Shown here one piece after another: positions 24,309 to 33,607 of a stretch of 64,000 nucleotides of DNA. This DNA comes from Glebionis coronaria (Eukaryota; Streptophyta; Magnoliopsida; Asterales; Asteraceae), in contig CM046875.1 in the NCBI GenBank assembly GCA_025667525.1, positions 290,513,147 through 290,577,146 of the forward strand. The letters run 5' to 3'. The position numbers and the translations under genes were made by a program. Each line of letters begins with the position of its first letter. The first letter of the stretch is position 1. The notes below the pieces were generated by a model. It saw only the letters and a program-made list of their open reading frames with translations, was not told the origin of the DNA and did not search any database.

Positions 24309-24313
24309 ATTAC
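24309..24313 (+). repeat. Target-site duplication of E3, left copy
   Basis: ATTAC immediately before the LTR start TGATGAG. The identical ATTAC follows the 3' LTR at 37021-37025, as expected for a Ty3/gypsy integrase cut. Confidence 0.85.
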
Positions 24314-27300
24314 TGATGAGACTGCTTTTATACATGGTCTCATCGTCCAAATCGGGCTTAAAATGCATAAAATATCATTAAAACTACCAAATATATGCTC
24401 GTGTTTGTTACTTGTGTATTTTTAGGTACGGATATTGAGGAAATGGCAAAAGATCACAAGAATCATTCAAAAACGAACACGGGAAACGAAGCCGCACAAT
24501 GAACCGGGCCCAAGTTTGGATTTTACAAAAATGCCCTTGAAGTTTTGATGATTGGCAACTTTAGTCCCTCAACTTTTGAAGATTTACACTTTATACCCCT
24601 CAAATATTCAAAACTATGAATAGGGTCCCTAAAGTTTGAATACTATATAAGTTCAGTCCTTGAGAATCCAAGAAGTACAAAAGAAACCCTTGGAAAAGTT
24701 TTTAAATTAATTGTGCCATTTTTAACAAGATGGCAAAAGTTGTTAAAGGGAATTTAGGCGTTGTTGGCTGTTTAATGCAACATGAAAGAAGTGTGGAACA
24801 TGGGGGACTAATATTGCCAAACACTAGAACCTATCCTAACCAATCAACCCTACACATCATCACCACCAACCAATCACACGCCACCCTCACTCCATGTCAC
24901 CTTCCACCCACATTTTTTAAATCAGATTAAATTAATCTCATTACTTTTGGTGGTAAACACAAAGTTTAAAAAGATTAATCCCTTTTTCAGATTAAACTTT
25001 CCCTAATCCCAGATAAACCCTAAATTTTCCCCAGCCTTAATCACCCTCAATTTAAAGGGGTTTTTCCCCAAATCCTCTAGAATACTAATTAATCTCATCC
25101 TAATCATTTCCCAACCCCAAAAACCTTCACCACTTTACCCATGTGAGCAGTAGGGACCTCCCCTGCTGCGTCACTTTCATTCCCAAACCCCAAAGACGAC
25201 AAGATGAAGGGTTAAGATGCAACTACTTGTCCCCCACTCCAAATAAACGTCCAAGATCATATTTGCAAGCTGTAACATCAACATCTTCACATGGCAATGT
25301 CTTTGACGAATTTCAAACCCCAAAGACCAAGGGCATTTAGGGGAAATCAGCTGCTAGGGTTTTCACATTGTATTGTGTTCTAGATAGTTCTATCATCTAG
25401 TATATATAGAGGTCGACTTGTGACCCTATACTTCTTGTTCCAGTTTTTTTTGCTCAACATTTTGTAATTCCTTTTTCTAATATAAAAGTTGGTATTTATA
25501 AAGTTAAAGTAATTCCTTTTTGTGTTTTAAAAGTTTTGTATTGTGTTGGCAAAATTCTGAGTTCCAAACATTATTGGTTGAAGTAATTTTGAGTTCCTCA
25601 AAATTATTTTAGAAGTTTCTGAAATTGGTGGATTTCTTGGTGAAATCTTGTTTCAAGTTGGATTTCCAGTTTTATTTAGTGATTGTGTAAGTATTTTGAA
25701 AGGAAGATTATTTGAGAAAGTTTTTGAAAAGATTTTAAAAAAGTGTTAAAATCAGAAAAGTTTGTATTGTGCATGTCTTTCCTTCTTTCTTAGCAGGTTT
25801 GAAAGATTGTTGTTCAAAGATTCAGTATAGGCCCGGGCCTATAAGGAGGTGGTTTTTCAACCACTAAGGGTCCTGGATGTAGGACCCTTAAGGTAGCACC
25901 CTTTTCCCTTTTCCATTTTCAGTTTATGTTAAATATTGATATTTGTATGATTTTACATGAAATCTGGTTAAGTGTTGCTTGAAGTGTTGGATAATGCTTG
26001 TTTAGGATTTTTATGCATGTTTAGAATGATTGTAATCAGATTGAGTGTATTTTGAAAGGATTTGCTTTGTTAAAATTTGATTTCAGATTTTAAAGGAGTG
26101 TTTGGGATAAGAGTTTGGCTAGGATTTGAGATAAAAATCTGGGTTAAAACTTGTTTGAAAATACTTCTAGGTGGTTTGATAAGTATTATATGCTTTTGTA
26201 TTTCAGTTTGGTGGGTTTAAAAGCAAAGTGCATGTCAAAAACTTGGATAACATTGCAAAAATTAGTAACTGCCTTGTCTGTATGATTTTTGAGTGATTTT
26301 GCCATCAAACTTTGCATACTGCTAGACAATAGGTCATAGAAGGATTGTGAATCACTCGTATGCTATTTGGTGTGCTTATTTTCAAGTTATGAAGGTTTGA
26401 AATCCACTTTTGTGCATGTAGTTGTGCCTACTGTTCATCAGATACCCTTTGTGGCTTAATCAGTAAATTTGTGGCTTATTTGTGAAGAATTATGTGAAGT
26501 AATTGCTTGTTTTTTGTGTATAATCTGACTCCTTATACTCCAAAGAGTATAAGGGTGCCGTTTTGTCCAAAATAAGCTATCAAATAAGCTTTCCTAAGCT
26601 TATTGGTCTCCTGACCAAATTATTGCACTAGCAGTGGGAAGAAAGTTTCCCCTGCTATCACACAAGTTCCCCCTTCTACACAACAAGACAAAAATCAACC
26701 ACATGTCACTTTCAGAAAATTGTGTTTTTGTCTTTAGTGCCCAAATTTTGGAAGTAGGACTTGATTTTTGTTTCTAAATTTTTCTCATTTTATTTTTGAT
26801 TTTTCTGATTAATTAGATTTTTAGTTACTGTTCATTTTATATTTTTTAGATTAATTAGCATTTTTAATTAACTTTTATATTTTTGTTTTTGGCATTTAGT
26901 GCCAAAAATATTTTTTTTTCAGTTTAATCAATTTTCTTGGACTTAGAATATTATTTTAAGATTTTTGGTTAAAAGAGATTTTACTGTTCATATTTTTATT
27001 AATTTTTAGAATTAATTTAAGTTAATTAGGGTTTTAATTAAACTAGTTTTGTCATTTAGTGAAAAATTTAATATTTTTCAATCTTTTTCATTTTTCTACT
27101 GTTCATTAGAGTTATTTAGGATTTTGAAAATTGGTAGATTATTTTTAGCATTATTTTATTATTTTTTATAATTATTTTAGTTTTAAAATAGTTTTTAGTA
27201 ATTTAAAAATAGAAAAATAGTTTTTAAAAATTAGGAAAAATACTTTTTTAGTTTTTAGATAATATAAGTAAGTTATTTGTTCAATAAAATCATATTTTGG

Positions 27301-27724
27301 ACATTTTGATTAATTATATTTAATTTTAGGGCTTTAATTAGCATTTAAAATCGAATATTTAATTAATAAAAGGTTTTAAAATATTTTTATTGGATTTTAT
27401 TTCTTATTTACATTATTTTGGACTTGTTTTAGTAATTAATTAATTTTTAGGTTTTAATTTTTTAATTTTGTAGTTTTTTTACGGTTTTACGTGAACGCGT
27501 TTTCGTCTTAGTTTAATCCGTCTTCGTAACCGTCTTTTCTTTCTTTCTCATTTCTTTTCTTGTTAATAAAATCACAAACAAAATCAATTCATTACACAAC
27601 ACACTTGCCTCCTCGAGAACGAACTCATTTCATTGGGTCATAACTTGTGGTTTTCCTAAACCACTCGTTAATACTTACCCTAATTTACCTTCCTTTTCCT
27701 AAAGGGGTAAAAATACAACTATCA
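24314..27724 (+). repeat. E3 5' LTR
   Basis: It starts TGATGAGACTGC and ends CAACTATCA, three bases before the primer site. Its partner is 33608-37020, with differences mostly single bases, such as three in the first 120. It has the TATA box at 25401. The small frames at 24730 and 25143 recur unchanged or nearly so in the other LTR but resemble no protein I know. The AT-rich last 900 bases are shared with the other Athila-type LTRs. Confidence 0.9.
25401..25408 (+). promoter_or_regulatory. Putative TATA box, E3 5' LTR
   Basis: TATATATA is followed by AGAGG and lies 1.09 kb into the LTR. It is the best core-promoter candidate there, and the position is conserved in the 3' LTR (34696). Confidence 0.5.
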
Positions 27725-27727
27725 TTT

Positions 27728-27745
27728 TGGCGCCGCTGCCGGGGA
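27728..27745 (+). promoter_or_regulatory. E3 primer-binding site (Asp-tRNA type)
   Basis: TGGCGCCGCTGCCGGGGA lies three bases after the LTR. It resembles the Asp-tRNA primer site known for Athila, with C for T at the central position. Confidence 0.8.
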
Positions 27746-28452
27746 GGCGTGTTGTGTTTTGATTGAACCATTGTTTTTTTTTATATTAGCCATAATAGTA
27801 TTTGTATTAGTATCACTCTACTAATACGTATTATCGTTTTTCGGTTTTTGTGTGAATATTATTACTATATTGTATACGTAGAACAATAAAGACACAAGTA
27901 CTCCAAATACGTGAGCAATCACAACCTTGACTTGGGAGGTCATTACCCAATCATTGTATTCGAATCTCAAACCAAAGAAAAAAGGCAAAAATAGATAAAT
28001 ACTTTCGTGAAGCTTGATCTTGATAATACAAACTATAAGGTGGGTATAAGGCGGTTGTATTTCACGACCTAAAGGAAAAAGGCTCTTAAGTTCTTCGCGC
28101 TGCCTCGTTTCCTCTGCTTGCTTGTGCGTATTTGATTTTGAGAGTGAATCGAGGGTTTTGCCGCCCAAAGTATTATTACATATCATATATATTTTCTTGG
28201 TTTCTATTGATTAAACCCTCTTGAACGATTTGGTGTTCCACCATCGTTCTAAAGTCATCGAAGGCGTTCACTCCACGTGATCGTTTTCATTCCTTGAGGC
28301 TTCTTTAATCGAGAGATTTGTAGATTTTTGTCTACTTAATACATTCACCAATTACCACAAAGTTAATACCATCAAAAACCACAAAAAAATTGAAAAACAC
28401 AAAATACCAAAAAGAATCTTCTTTGCTCGCCTTCTCGTTGTACGTGACGTTT
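27746..28452 (+). other. E3 leader
   Basis: These 0.7 kb between primer site and gag ATG have no credible frame; the minus-strand frame at 27821-28186 is antisense. The leader is conserved with E2 and E1. The proximal part contains the palindrome-like GGTGGGTATAAGG...CCTAAAGG region and a run of ATATCATATATATT near 28180. A packaging or dimerisation signal is expected here from the biology of such elements, but I cannot localise it. Confidence 0.6.
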
Positions 28453-29776
28453 ATGCAAACTCGCTCTAAAGCAAGACGTGCACGTAAACGAAGAAACAAA
28501 TCAATCACTCCTACTAGTGAGGAGTCTCCTATTGACGAACCCATTGTAGTGAAAGAAGCACCTACCATGGCGAATCGAACTATGATGGAGTTACTTCAAG
28601 CACCCACCGAGGGTTATGGAGAAGCTATTGTGATTCCCGCAATCCTTGGGTAGAATTTAGAGGTGAAAACGGGTTTGTTGTCGATGATCCAAAACAACAA
28701 ATTCCATGGTGATGAGAAGGACAATCCGCACAACCATATCCGCCAATTCAATCGTCTTACCGCCACGTGCAAATTTAAGGATGTCTCGAATGACTCGATT
28801 AAGATGATGCTTTTTCCGTATTCCTTAGCGGGGCCCGCAAAAATTTGGTTAGAGAAAGAGCCACCCAATTCTATATTGACGTGGAAGGATCTCGTTTCGA
28901 AATTCGTGAACCAATTTTTTCTGCCCTCTAAGACTACGCATTTGAAAAATGAGATTTCTAAATTTTCACAACAATCAAATGAATGTTTTTCAACGGCTTG
29001 GAATAGGTTTTAGGAGATGTTACATGAATGTCCTCATCACGTTTTTTCCGACTTGCACCAAATCGACACGTTTTACAATGGACTTAATGATCATGAAAGA
29101 GAATATTTAAATGCCGCCGCGGGTGGTAATATTTTGTGTAAAACGGTTGAAGAAGCTTTGGTCATAATTGTGAATAGGTCTAAGGTTTATAGCCCTCGTA
29201 ACACACCGAGTGTTGCCAAAATGTGCTCGTCATCGTCTCGTAGTATCAATGCATTACATGATGAGGCAAATGAGGAGAATCGGTTTTTCGATAGGTTTTC
29301 GACTCTTATGTCCCATTGGAAAGCTCAAGAAGCTTCGAATTCCGCTTCGGTTAAAGCGGTTTCTAAGAGTTGTTTGTCGTGTGGTGGAGCTCATGATCTT
29401 TCCAAGTGCATTACCGCGGATGGTAACACTTCGAGTGCTTATGTAGCCACGGGAACTTATAACCAAATCGGTCAAGGTTCCCGCCAAAATCAAGCTCCAC
29501 CAAATCAAAATGCTAATAACTATCGCAACAACAACCAAGGTGGAAATTACCAAGGAAATCAAAGGAATTATAACAAGGGTAATTATCAAAGTGGGAATGG
29601 ACAAATTTCAAACCAAAACCAAAACCGTGATTTTCAAAACAATGCCCAAGGTTTTCAAAACGATCACACCAAAAATCTCCAAGGAGAATTTTTTAATTAT
29701 GCTAAGGCTAATGATGCTAAGTTTGACAATATGCAACGTGAAATGGTTAGCTTAAGGTCCGAGTTGAAAAACGAGC
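28453..29776 (+). pseudogene. gag: E3 gag, with two stops and a frameshift
   Basis: This encodes the capsid/nucleocapsid precursor. The start is set at the ATG of MQTRSKARRARK, which fits Athila-type gag proteins I recall; an in-frame ATG at 28390 is less likely. Domains in order are a basic N-terminus, the MMELLQAPTEGY segment, the Retrotrans_gag core (28670-29015, with KIWLEKEPP and FVNQFFLPSKTT), the HQIDTFYNGLNDHER segment, a zinc knuckle SCGGAHDLSKC at 29377-29409 whose first Cys is at 29371 (spacing C-x2-C-x3-H-x4-C, one short of the usual), an Asn/Gln/Gly-rich region and the start of a coiled coil. TAG codons interrupt at 28651 and 29011. One T is missing near 29776 compared with E2, moving the frame into that of the downstream frame at 29820. 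Confidence 0.8.
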
Positions 29777-29819
29777 TAAAAACGAACTTGCTAATGAACT
29801 TAAAACTCATGCTAATAAA

Positions 29820-31700
29820 ATGGAAGGAAATGTCACACGACTCCAACAAAATCAACAAAAAATGGAGCAAGGACAACATGAGATTAAGCAAGAATTGTTA
29901 AAAGCGGATGCTAGGCAATCTAAGTTTGAAGACTGTATGGCTAAAATGTTTGAAGCTATCATGTGTAAGCCCTTTTCTTCGGGAGGTCTTCCTAGTGATA
30001 CCATCGTGAACCCGAAAGGAGAGTTGAAGGTTATTACTACTCGTAGTGGTAAAACTTTCAAAGAACCCATTTCTCATCCAAGTACTTCTATGGAGAAGGA
30101 AATCGAGAAAGAACCCGAGGTGTTGGTGGAAAAGGAGCAAATTACAAGCCCACGAAGTACCGCTCAAACCACACCTACGGTTGAACCAATACCAATCATG
30201 GAACCCGAGATTCCAAGGCCGATGCCTATGCCTACTTTGCCCCAACCCACACCACGTTTACCCTACCCTTCAAGACGAGACAAGGAAAAGGCACAAGAAC
30301 GAAATAATTATCAATTTGAACTTTTCATGAAAATGTTTCGTGACTTGCATTTTAATATAAGTTTTGCCGACGCCTTAGTCATGATGCCTCGATTTGCCGC
30401 GAACTTCAAAAGTATGTTGAATAACAAAGAAAAATTGCACAAATCATCTAGTTGTTCATCGGTTTTTCTTAGCCGCATCCCTCAAAAAGTCGGTGATCCT
30501 GGAAAGTTTTTAATCCCATGTGCTATACAAGACATGGAAGAATGCTACGCCTTGGCCGATCTTGGTGCTAGTATTAATTTGATGCCTCTTGAGATTTTTA
30601 AATCGCTCAATCTTCCAAATCTCACTCCTTCAAGAATGTCAATCGAGATGGCCGATCATTCTACGATTCTAGCTTGTGGAGTTGCCGAGGACGTCTTTGT
30701 GAAAGTTGGAAAGTTCTACTATCCTGTAGACTTTATTGTTGTTGATATTACCATCGATCCTAAAGTTCCGTTAATTTTAGGTCGATCATTTTTGGATACC
30801 TCGAGAGCACTTATCGATGTACATGCAAGAAAAATCACTCTTCGTTTCAATGAGGAAGAACTCGTCATTAATGCAACCCAAAACTCCACCCTTTCTCATG
30901 TGTATTCTATCACATCTTTGTACAATGTCAATCCCATCAAAAACATTTGCAAAAAAAATTCAAATAGAGTTTTAGGAGTTGTTGAGAAAAATGAAGTTCC
31001 GTCCCCTCCGCCGGTGGAGGTTAAGAGTGTTAAGCCTACGATTCCAATCTCGAGTGATTCTTCGGATGATGAATACGTTGATCCCGATGGGGGAGTTTTC
31101 TTTGTTGACAAAAGATTTGAAAACTTACCACCACCTTTACCAAAAAGATTTCAAAATGTGAGAATTTTTAGTGTGACTAACATCGTTTTAGATACACCAA
31201 ATATTTTTGACATAATAAAATCGGGTTTTCACAAGGAGAGTTTAAAAGATGAAAAAGGAAAAGATTTTGAATTTAATTTAAAAGATTTTTCTACAACTCT
31301 AACTCCGTCATCACCGTGTGTATTGAGTACTACAAGCTCGTCTTCTCCTTTTGACGATGCTTTGTGTGGACTTAGTGTGGGGAAAGCCCCTTATGTTCCC
31401 TCCCCTTTCTCCACCGAGGACGAGATATTTGATCCTGGAATTGCTTATAAAGGGAAATCTCGGTCTTCCACCGATGCAATAAATGGAAAATCTTTTCATT
31501 TGATTGGTGCGAGTCTACCTCGAGTAGCTCAATATTTTCATGACTTACCCATTGTCCCAACCTTCTATTTCTTCTCTCCTATTTTCTTGAAACTCTTTGA
31601 GTTTTTGTTGACTATCGATGAAGTGGCGTTAATTTGTTTTTCTAATGAAAACGAGAACGCCATCTTCGATCCCGGTATTTTGCACCATCAAAGGACTTAG
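29820..31700 (+). CDS. E3 gag tail - aspartic protease - unrecognised C-terminal region
   Basis: This is an open frame of 626 codons. Residues 1-60 are the end of the gag coiled coil; the true frame probably begins in gag, so this Met is only the first one after the frameshift. Residues 80-160 are acidic and Pro-rich. Residues 160-360 are the retropepsin, with ALADLGASINLMP (catalytic Asp about residue 247) and PLILGRSFLDT. From about residue 380 the frame departs from E2: a Pro- and Ser-rich acidic linker (SSDSSDDEY), then FENLPPPLPKRF, two FDPGI motifs (about residues 538 and 617) and a hydrophobic stretch (about 580-608). I recognise no family for this part. RT, RNase H and integrase are absent. 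The frame is uninterrupted to its stop. Confidence 0.75.
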   Translation: MEGNVTRLQQNQQKMEQGQHEIKQELLKADARQSKFEDCMAKMFEAIMCKPFSSGGLPSDTIVNPKGELKVITTRSGKTFKEPISHPSTSMEKEIEKEPEVLVEKEQITSPRSTAQTTPTVEPIPIMEPEIPRPMPMPTLPQPTPRLPYPSRRDKEKAQERNNYQFELFMKMFRDLHFNISFADALVMMPRFAANFKSMLNNKEKLHKSSSCSSVFLSRIPQKVGDPGKFLIPCAIQDMEECYALADLGASINLMPLEIFKSLNLPNLTPSRMSIEMADHSTILACGVAEDVFVKVGKFYYPVDFIVVDITIDPKVPLILGRSFLDTSRALIDVHARKITLRFNEEELVINATQNSTLSHVYSITSLYNVNPIKNICKKNSNRVLGVVEKNEVPSPPPVEVKSVKPTIPISSDSSDDEYVDPDGGVFFVDKRFENLPPPLPKRFQNVRIFSVTNIVLDTPNIFDIIKSGFHKESLKDEKGKDFEFNLKDFSTTLTPSSPCVLSTTSSSSPFDDALCGLSVGKAPYVPSPFSTEDEIFDPGIAYKGKSRSSTDAINGKSFHLIGASLPRVAQYFHDLPIVPTFYFFSPIFLKLFEFLLTIDEVALICFSNENENAIFDPGILHHQRT

Positions 31701-31800
31701 TCCTTTATACCGGTTGTTTTTGGGCCTTGTTTATCATGTAAGCCCCACTAAAATTTGACCACACCATGATTATCCCTAAATGATCACATTTATGGGGATT

Positions 31801-31820
31801 CGAGTCGAGCTTTTGACTCG
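31801..31820 (+). promoter_or_regulatory. Small conserved hairpin, E3 copy
   Basis: CGAGTC and GACTCG form a 6-bp stem, matching E2 14947-14966. A GGGGGAG motif follows 24 bases later. Confidence 0.4.
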
Positions 31821-32184
31821 GTTATCAAAAACAAGGTGCCTCGTGGGGGAGTCCCATGCTTATCCATGTACATATTATTGCTTTCTAATTAGTTTAATGT
31901 GAGGGGATTTGTGCCCTTCCAACCTTTGTTCCGTGGTTGTTTGTGAATTGTGGTTTTTTAGATCATGATCTTCACGAGCCTCTCGTGTTCGTTTTATGGG
32001 AGCACTCGATCGTTTTCTTTGGAGACCTTTCCCAATATCCAAATGATATATCCTTTGATGTTCTAACCTTAGGTTTTTAGCACACTTCATAAACGGCTAT
32101 TACTTATTGGTTACACCATTTCCATGATAGATTAGGCATTCGACTACGTCTCTAGTATGGGGGTGTTTGCACCCCTAGACTCGG

Positions 32185-32202
32185 AACATTGAGGACAATG
32201 TT
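32185..32202 (+). promoter_or_regulatory. Conserved hairpin between polypurine-like motifs, E3 copy
   Basis: AACATTG, loop AGGA, CAATGTT forms a 7-bp stem. It lies between the G-rich motifs at 32158 and 32214, as in E2. Confidence 0.45.
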
Positions 32203-33600
32203 TAACTTTAGTATGGGGGGGTGAATAGATACTTGCCTTGCCAAACCTTCACGCTTTCCAAAGTTTATCGTTTTGTTTATCGTTTTTGTTGCAAAATAAG
32301 GCTAAAAATGGCCAAATTTTAAAATTTTTCTCATGTTTTATAAGTGTTTAAGACACGAATGTAGGTTTCCCGATGGCGAGAATAAGAGTAATTTTTGACT
32401 CGACCGTGCGTGTTGAGCACTTACCTTTGATTCCTTAACTACACATTAGGCTAAGTCTCTTAAATGAGGACGAGAAATGATAGAGTTAATTATAAGTTAC
32501 TATGCTAAACGTAGAGTACTCGTATTCTTTCAAAAACTCATGTGTTCTCGTTGTTTGCTTATTCTCCCTTCGCATGTAAATATTTTTTGCTTAATAAATA
32601 TTGACTTAGCGGTTTAGTTAGGATTGTTGGGTTTCTAGTCTTTTCTAGTAGCTTCCGTGTAATTAAATGGGGAAGACATTAAGGTATCGCCAGCGTCACG
32701 GTTTTGAAGTATTGACACCCCAATAATCGAAAGCTTCACCCAATAATAAGATTTCAAGTGCTCACCTAAATCTAGCAAACAATTTGAAGCCCCAAAAGGC
32801 CTAAAATCTATGCAAAATTGAAAGTGAATCAAGCCTTAATCTTCGAAGCTTTAAAGATCCAAAATTCGCTTTAGCGTGAGGATATACGTCTTTGGCTAAT
32901 AAAACCACCGATGAGGCGGATAATAAAAGGCAAGGCAAGACCGAAGTCATAATAAAAGCTTCATGGCGAAGTTGAATAAAAGATGGAGGTAAACCAAAGA
33001 TAATAAGGCCCTTCCGTTAGGGGGCGTATAAAAGTCATGGTAATAAGTCTCATGTTCAAAACCGTTATAAAACCGTGTTTATCGATTCTTCTTGTCAACG
33101 TAATTTTTTGACATCGTTGTCTATTAGGAGGGGTTATTGATTTGATGGTCTTAGTTACACCGTCAGGACTCTATTTTTAGACCTAAATCTCTATTATCGC
33201 ATAAGTCAATGATGTATCCTCGTGATCATTAAGACATAATAAAATATAAGAGATACAACTTAGGAATAATGGGAGAATAAGTACGTGATTAGGGCATATG
33301 AGTAGTGTTAGCATTACTAACTTATAATGACAATGATCTCGTTGCACGCTTGGCATGGAATTAGGGTGAAAATCGAGGACAACGAAATTATTTCTAACGA
33401 AGCATTCACGTGTTCTTATTCTATGAACCTAAACGTCCCATTTTGCGATGAAAATCATACATTATGTCTAAAACGCAAGTAGTAGTAATAGTAGTAGTGT
33501 AGCTAGTTTATCATTTCAATAAAATGAATAAAATTAAATTTTGGAGATGCTATGATACTTTATTCTAGCATTGCGTGAGGGCACGGCAATGGTTTAGTAT

Positions 33601-33607
33601 GGGGGAG
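33601..33607 (+). promoter_or_regulatory. E3 polypurine tract
   Basis: GGGGGAG, preceded by TTTAGTAT, directly abuts the 3' LTR start TGATGAGAC. Confidence 0.85.

Larger units (their letters stand above)
22670..24313 (+). repeat. E4 5' LTR, first part
   Basis: This part matches 42427-44048 of the 3' LTR nearly throughout, starting TGTAAAAC. It includes a run of ACGTA/ACGAAC-rich palindromic words (22720-22990), a GGGTTACCCCATGTGGGCCCC block at 23028, and short frames (23072, 23399, 23446) that recur in the other LTR and have no recognisable product. The TSD base group ATTAC of E3 forms its last five bases. Confidence 0.8.
31704..33600 (+). other. E3 3' noncoding region
   Basis: No gene is evident. 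This stretch is homologous to 14938-17100 of the autonomous E2 in the hairpins, in the polypurine-like motifs at 31845, 32158 and 32214, and in the final block (33290-33600). The retained homology, despite loss of the RT-integrase genes, suggests cis functions in reverse transcription or RNA handling. Confidence 0.65.

Noticed and set aside
27821..28186. 121-codon minus-strand frame in the E3 leader
   Set aside because: It lies in the noncoding leader and is not kept as a frame in E1 or E2, whose leaders are homologous.
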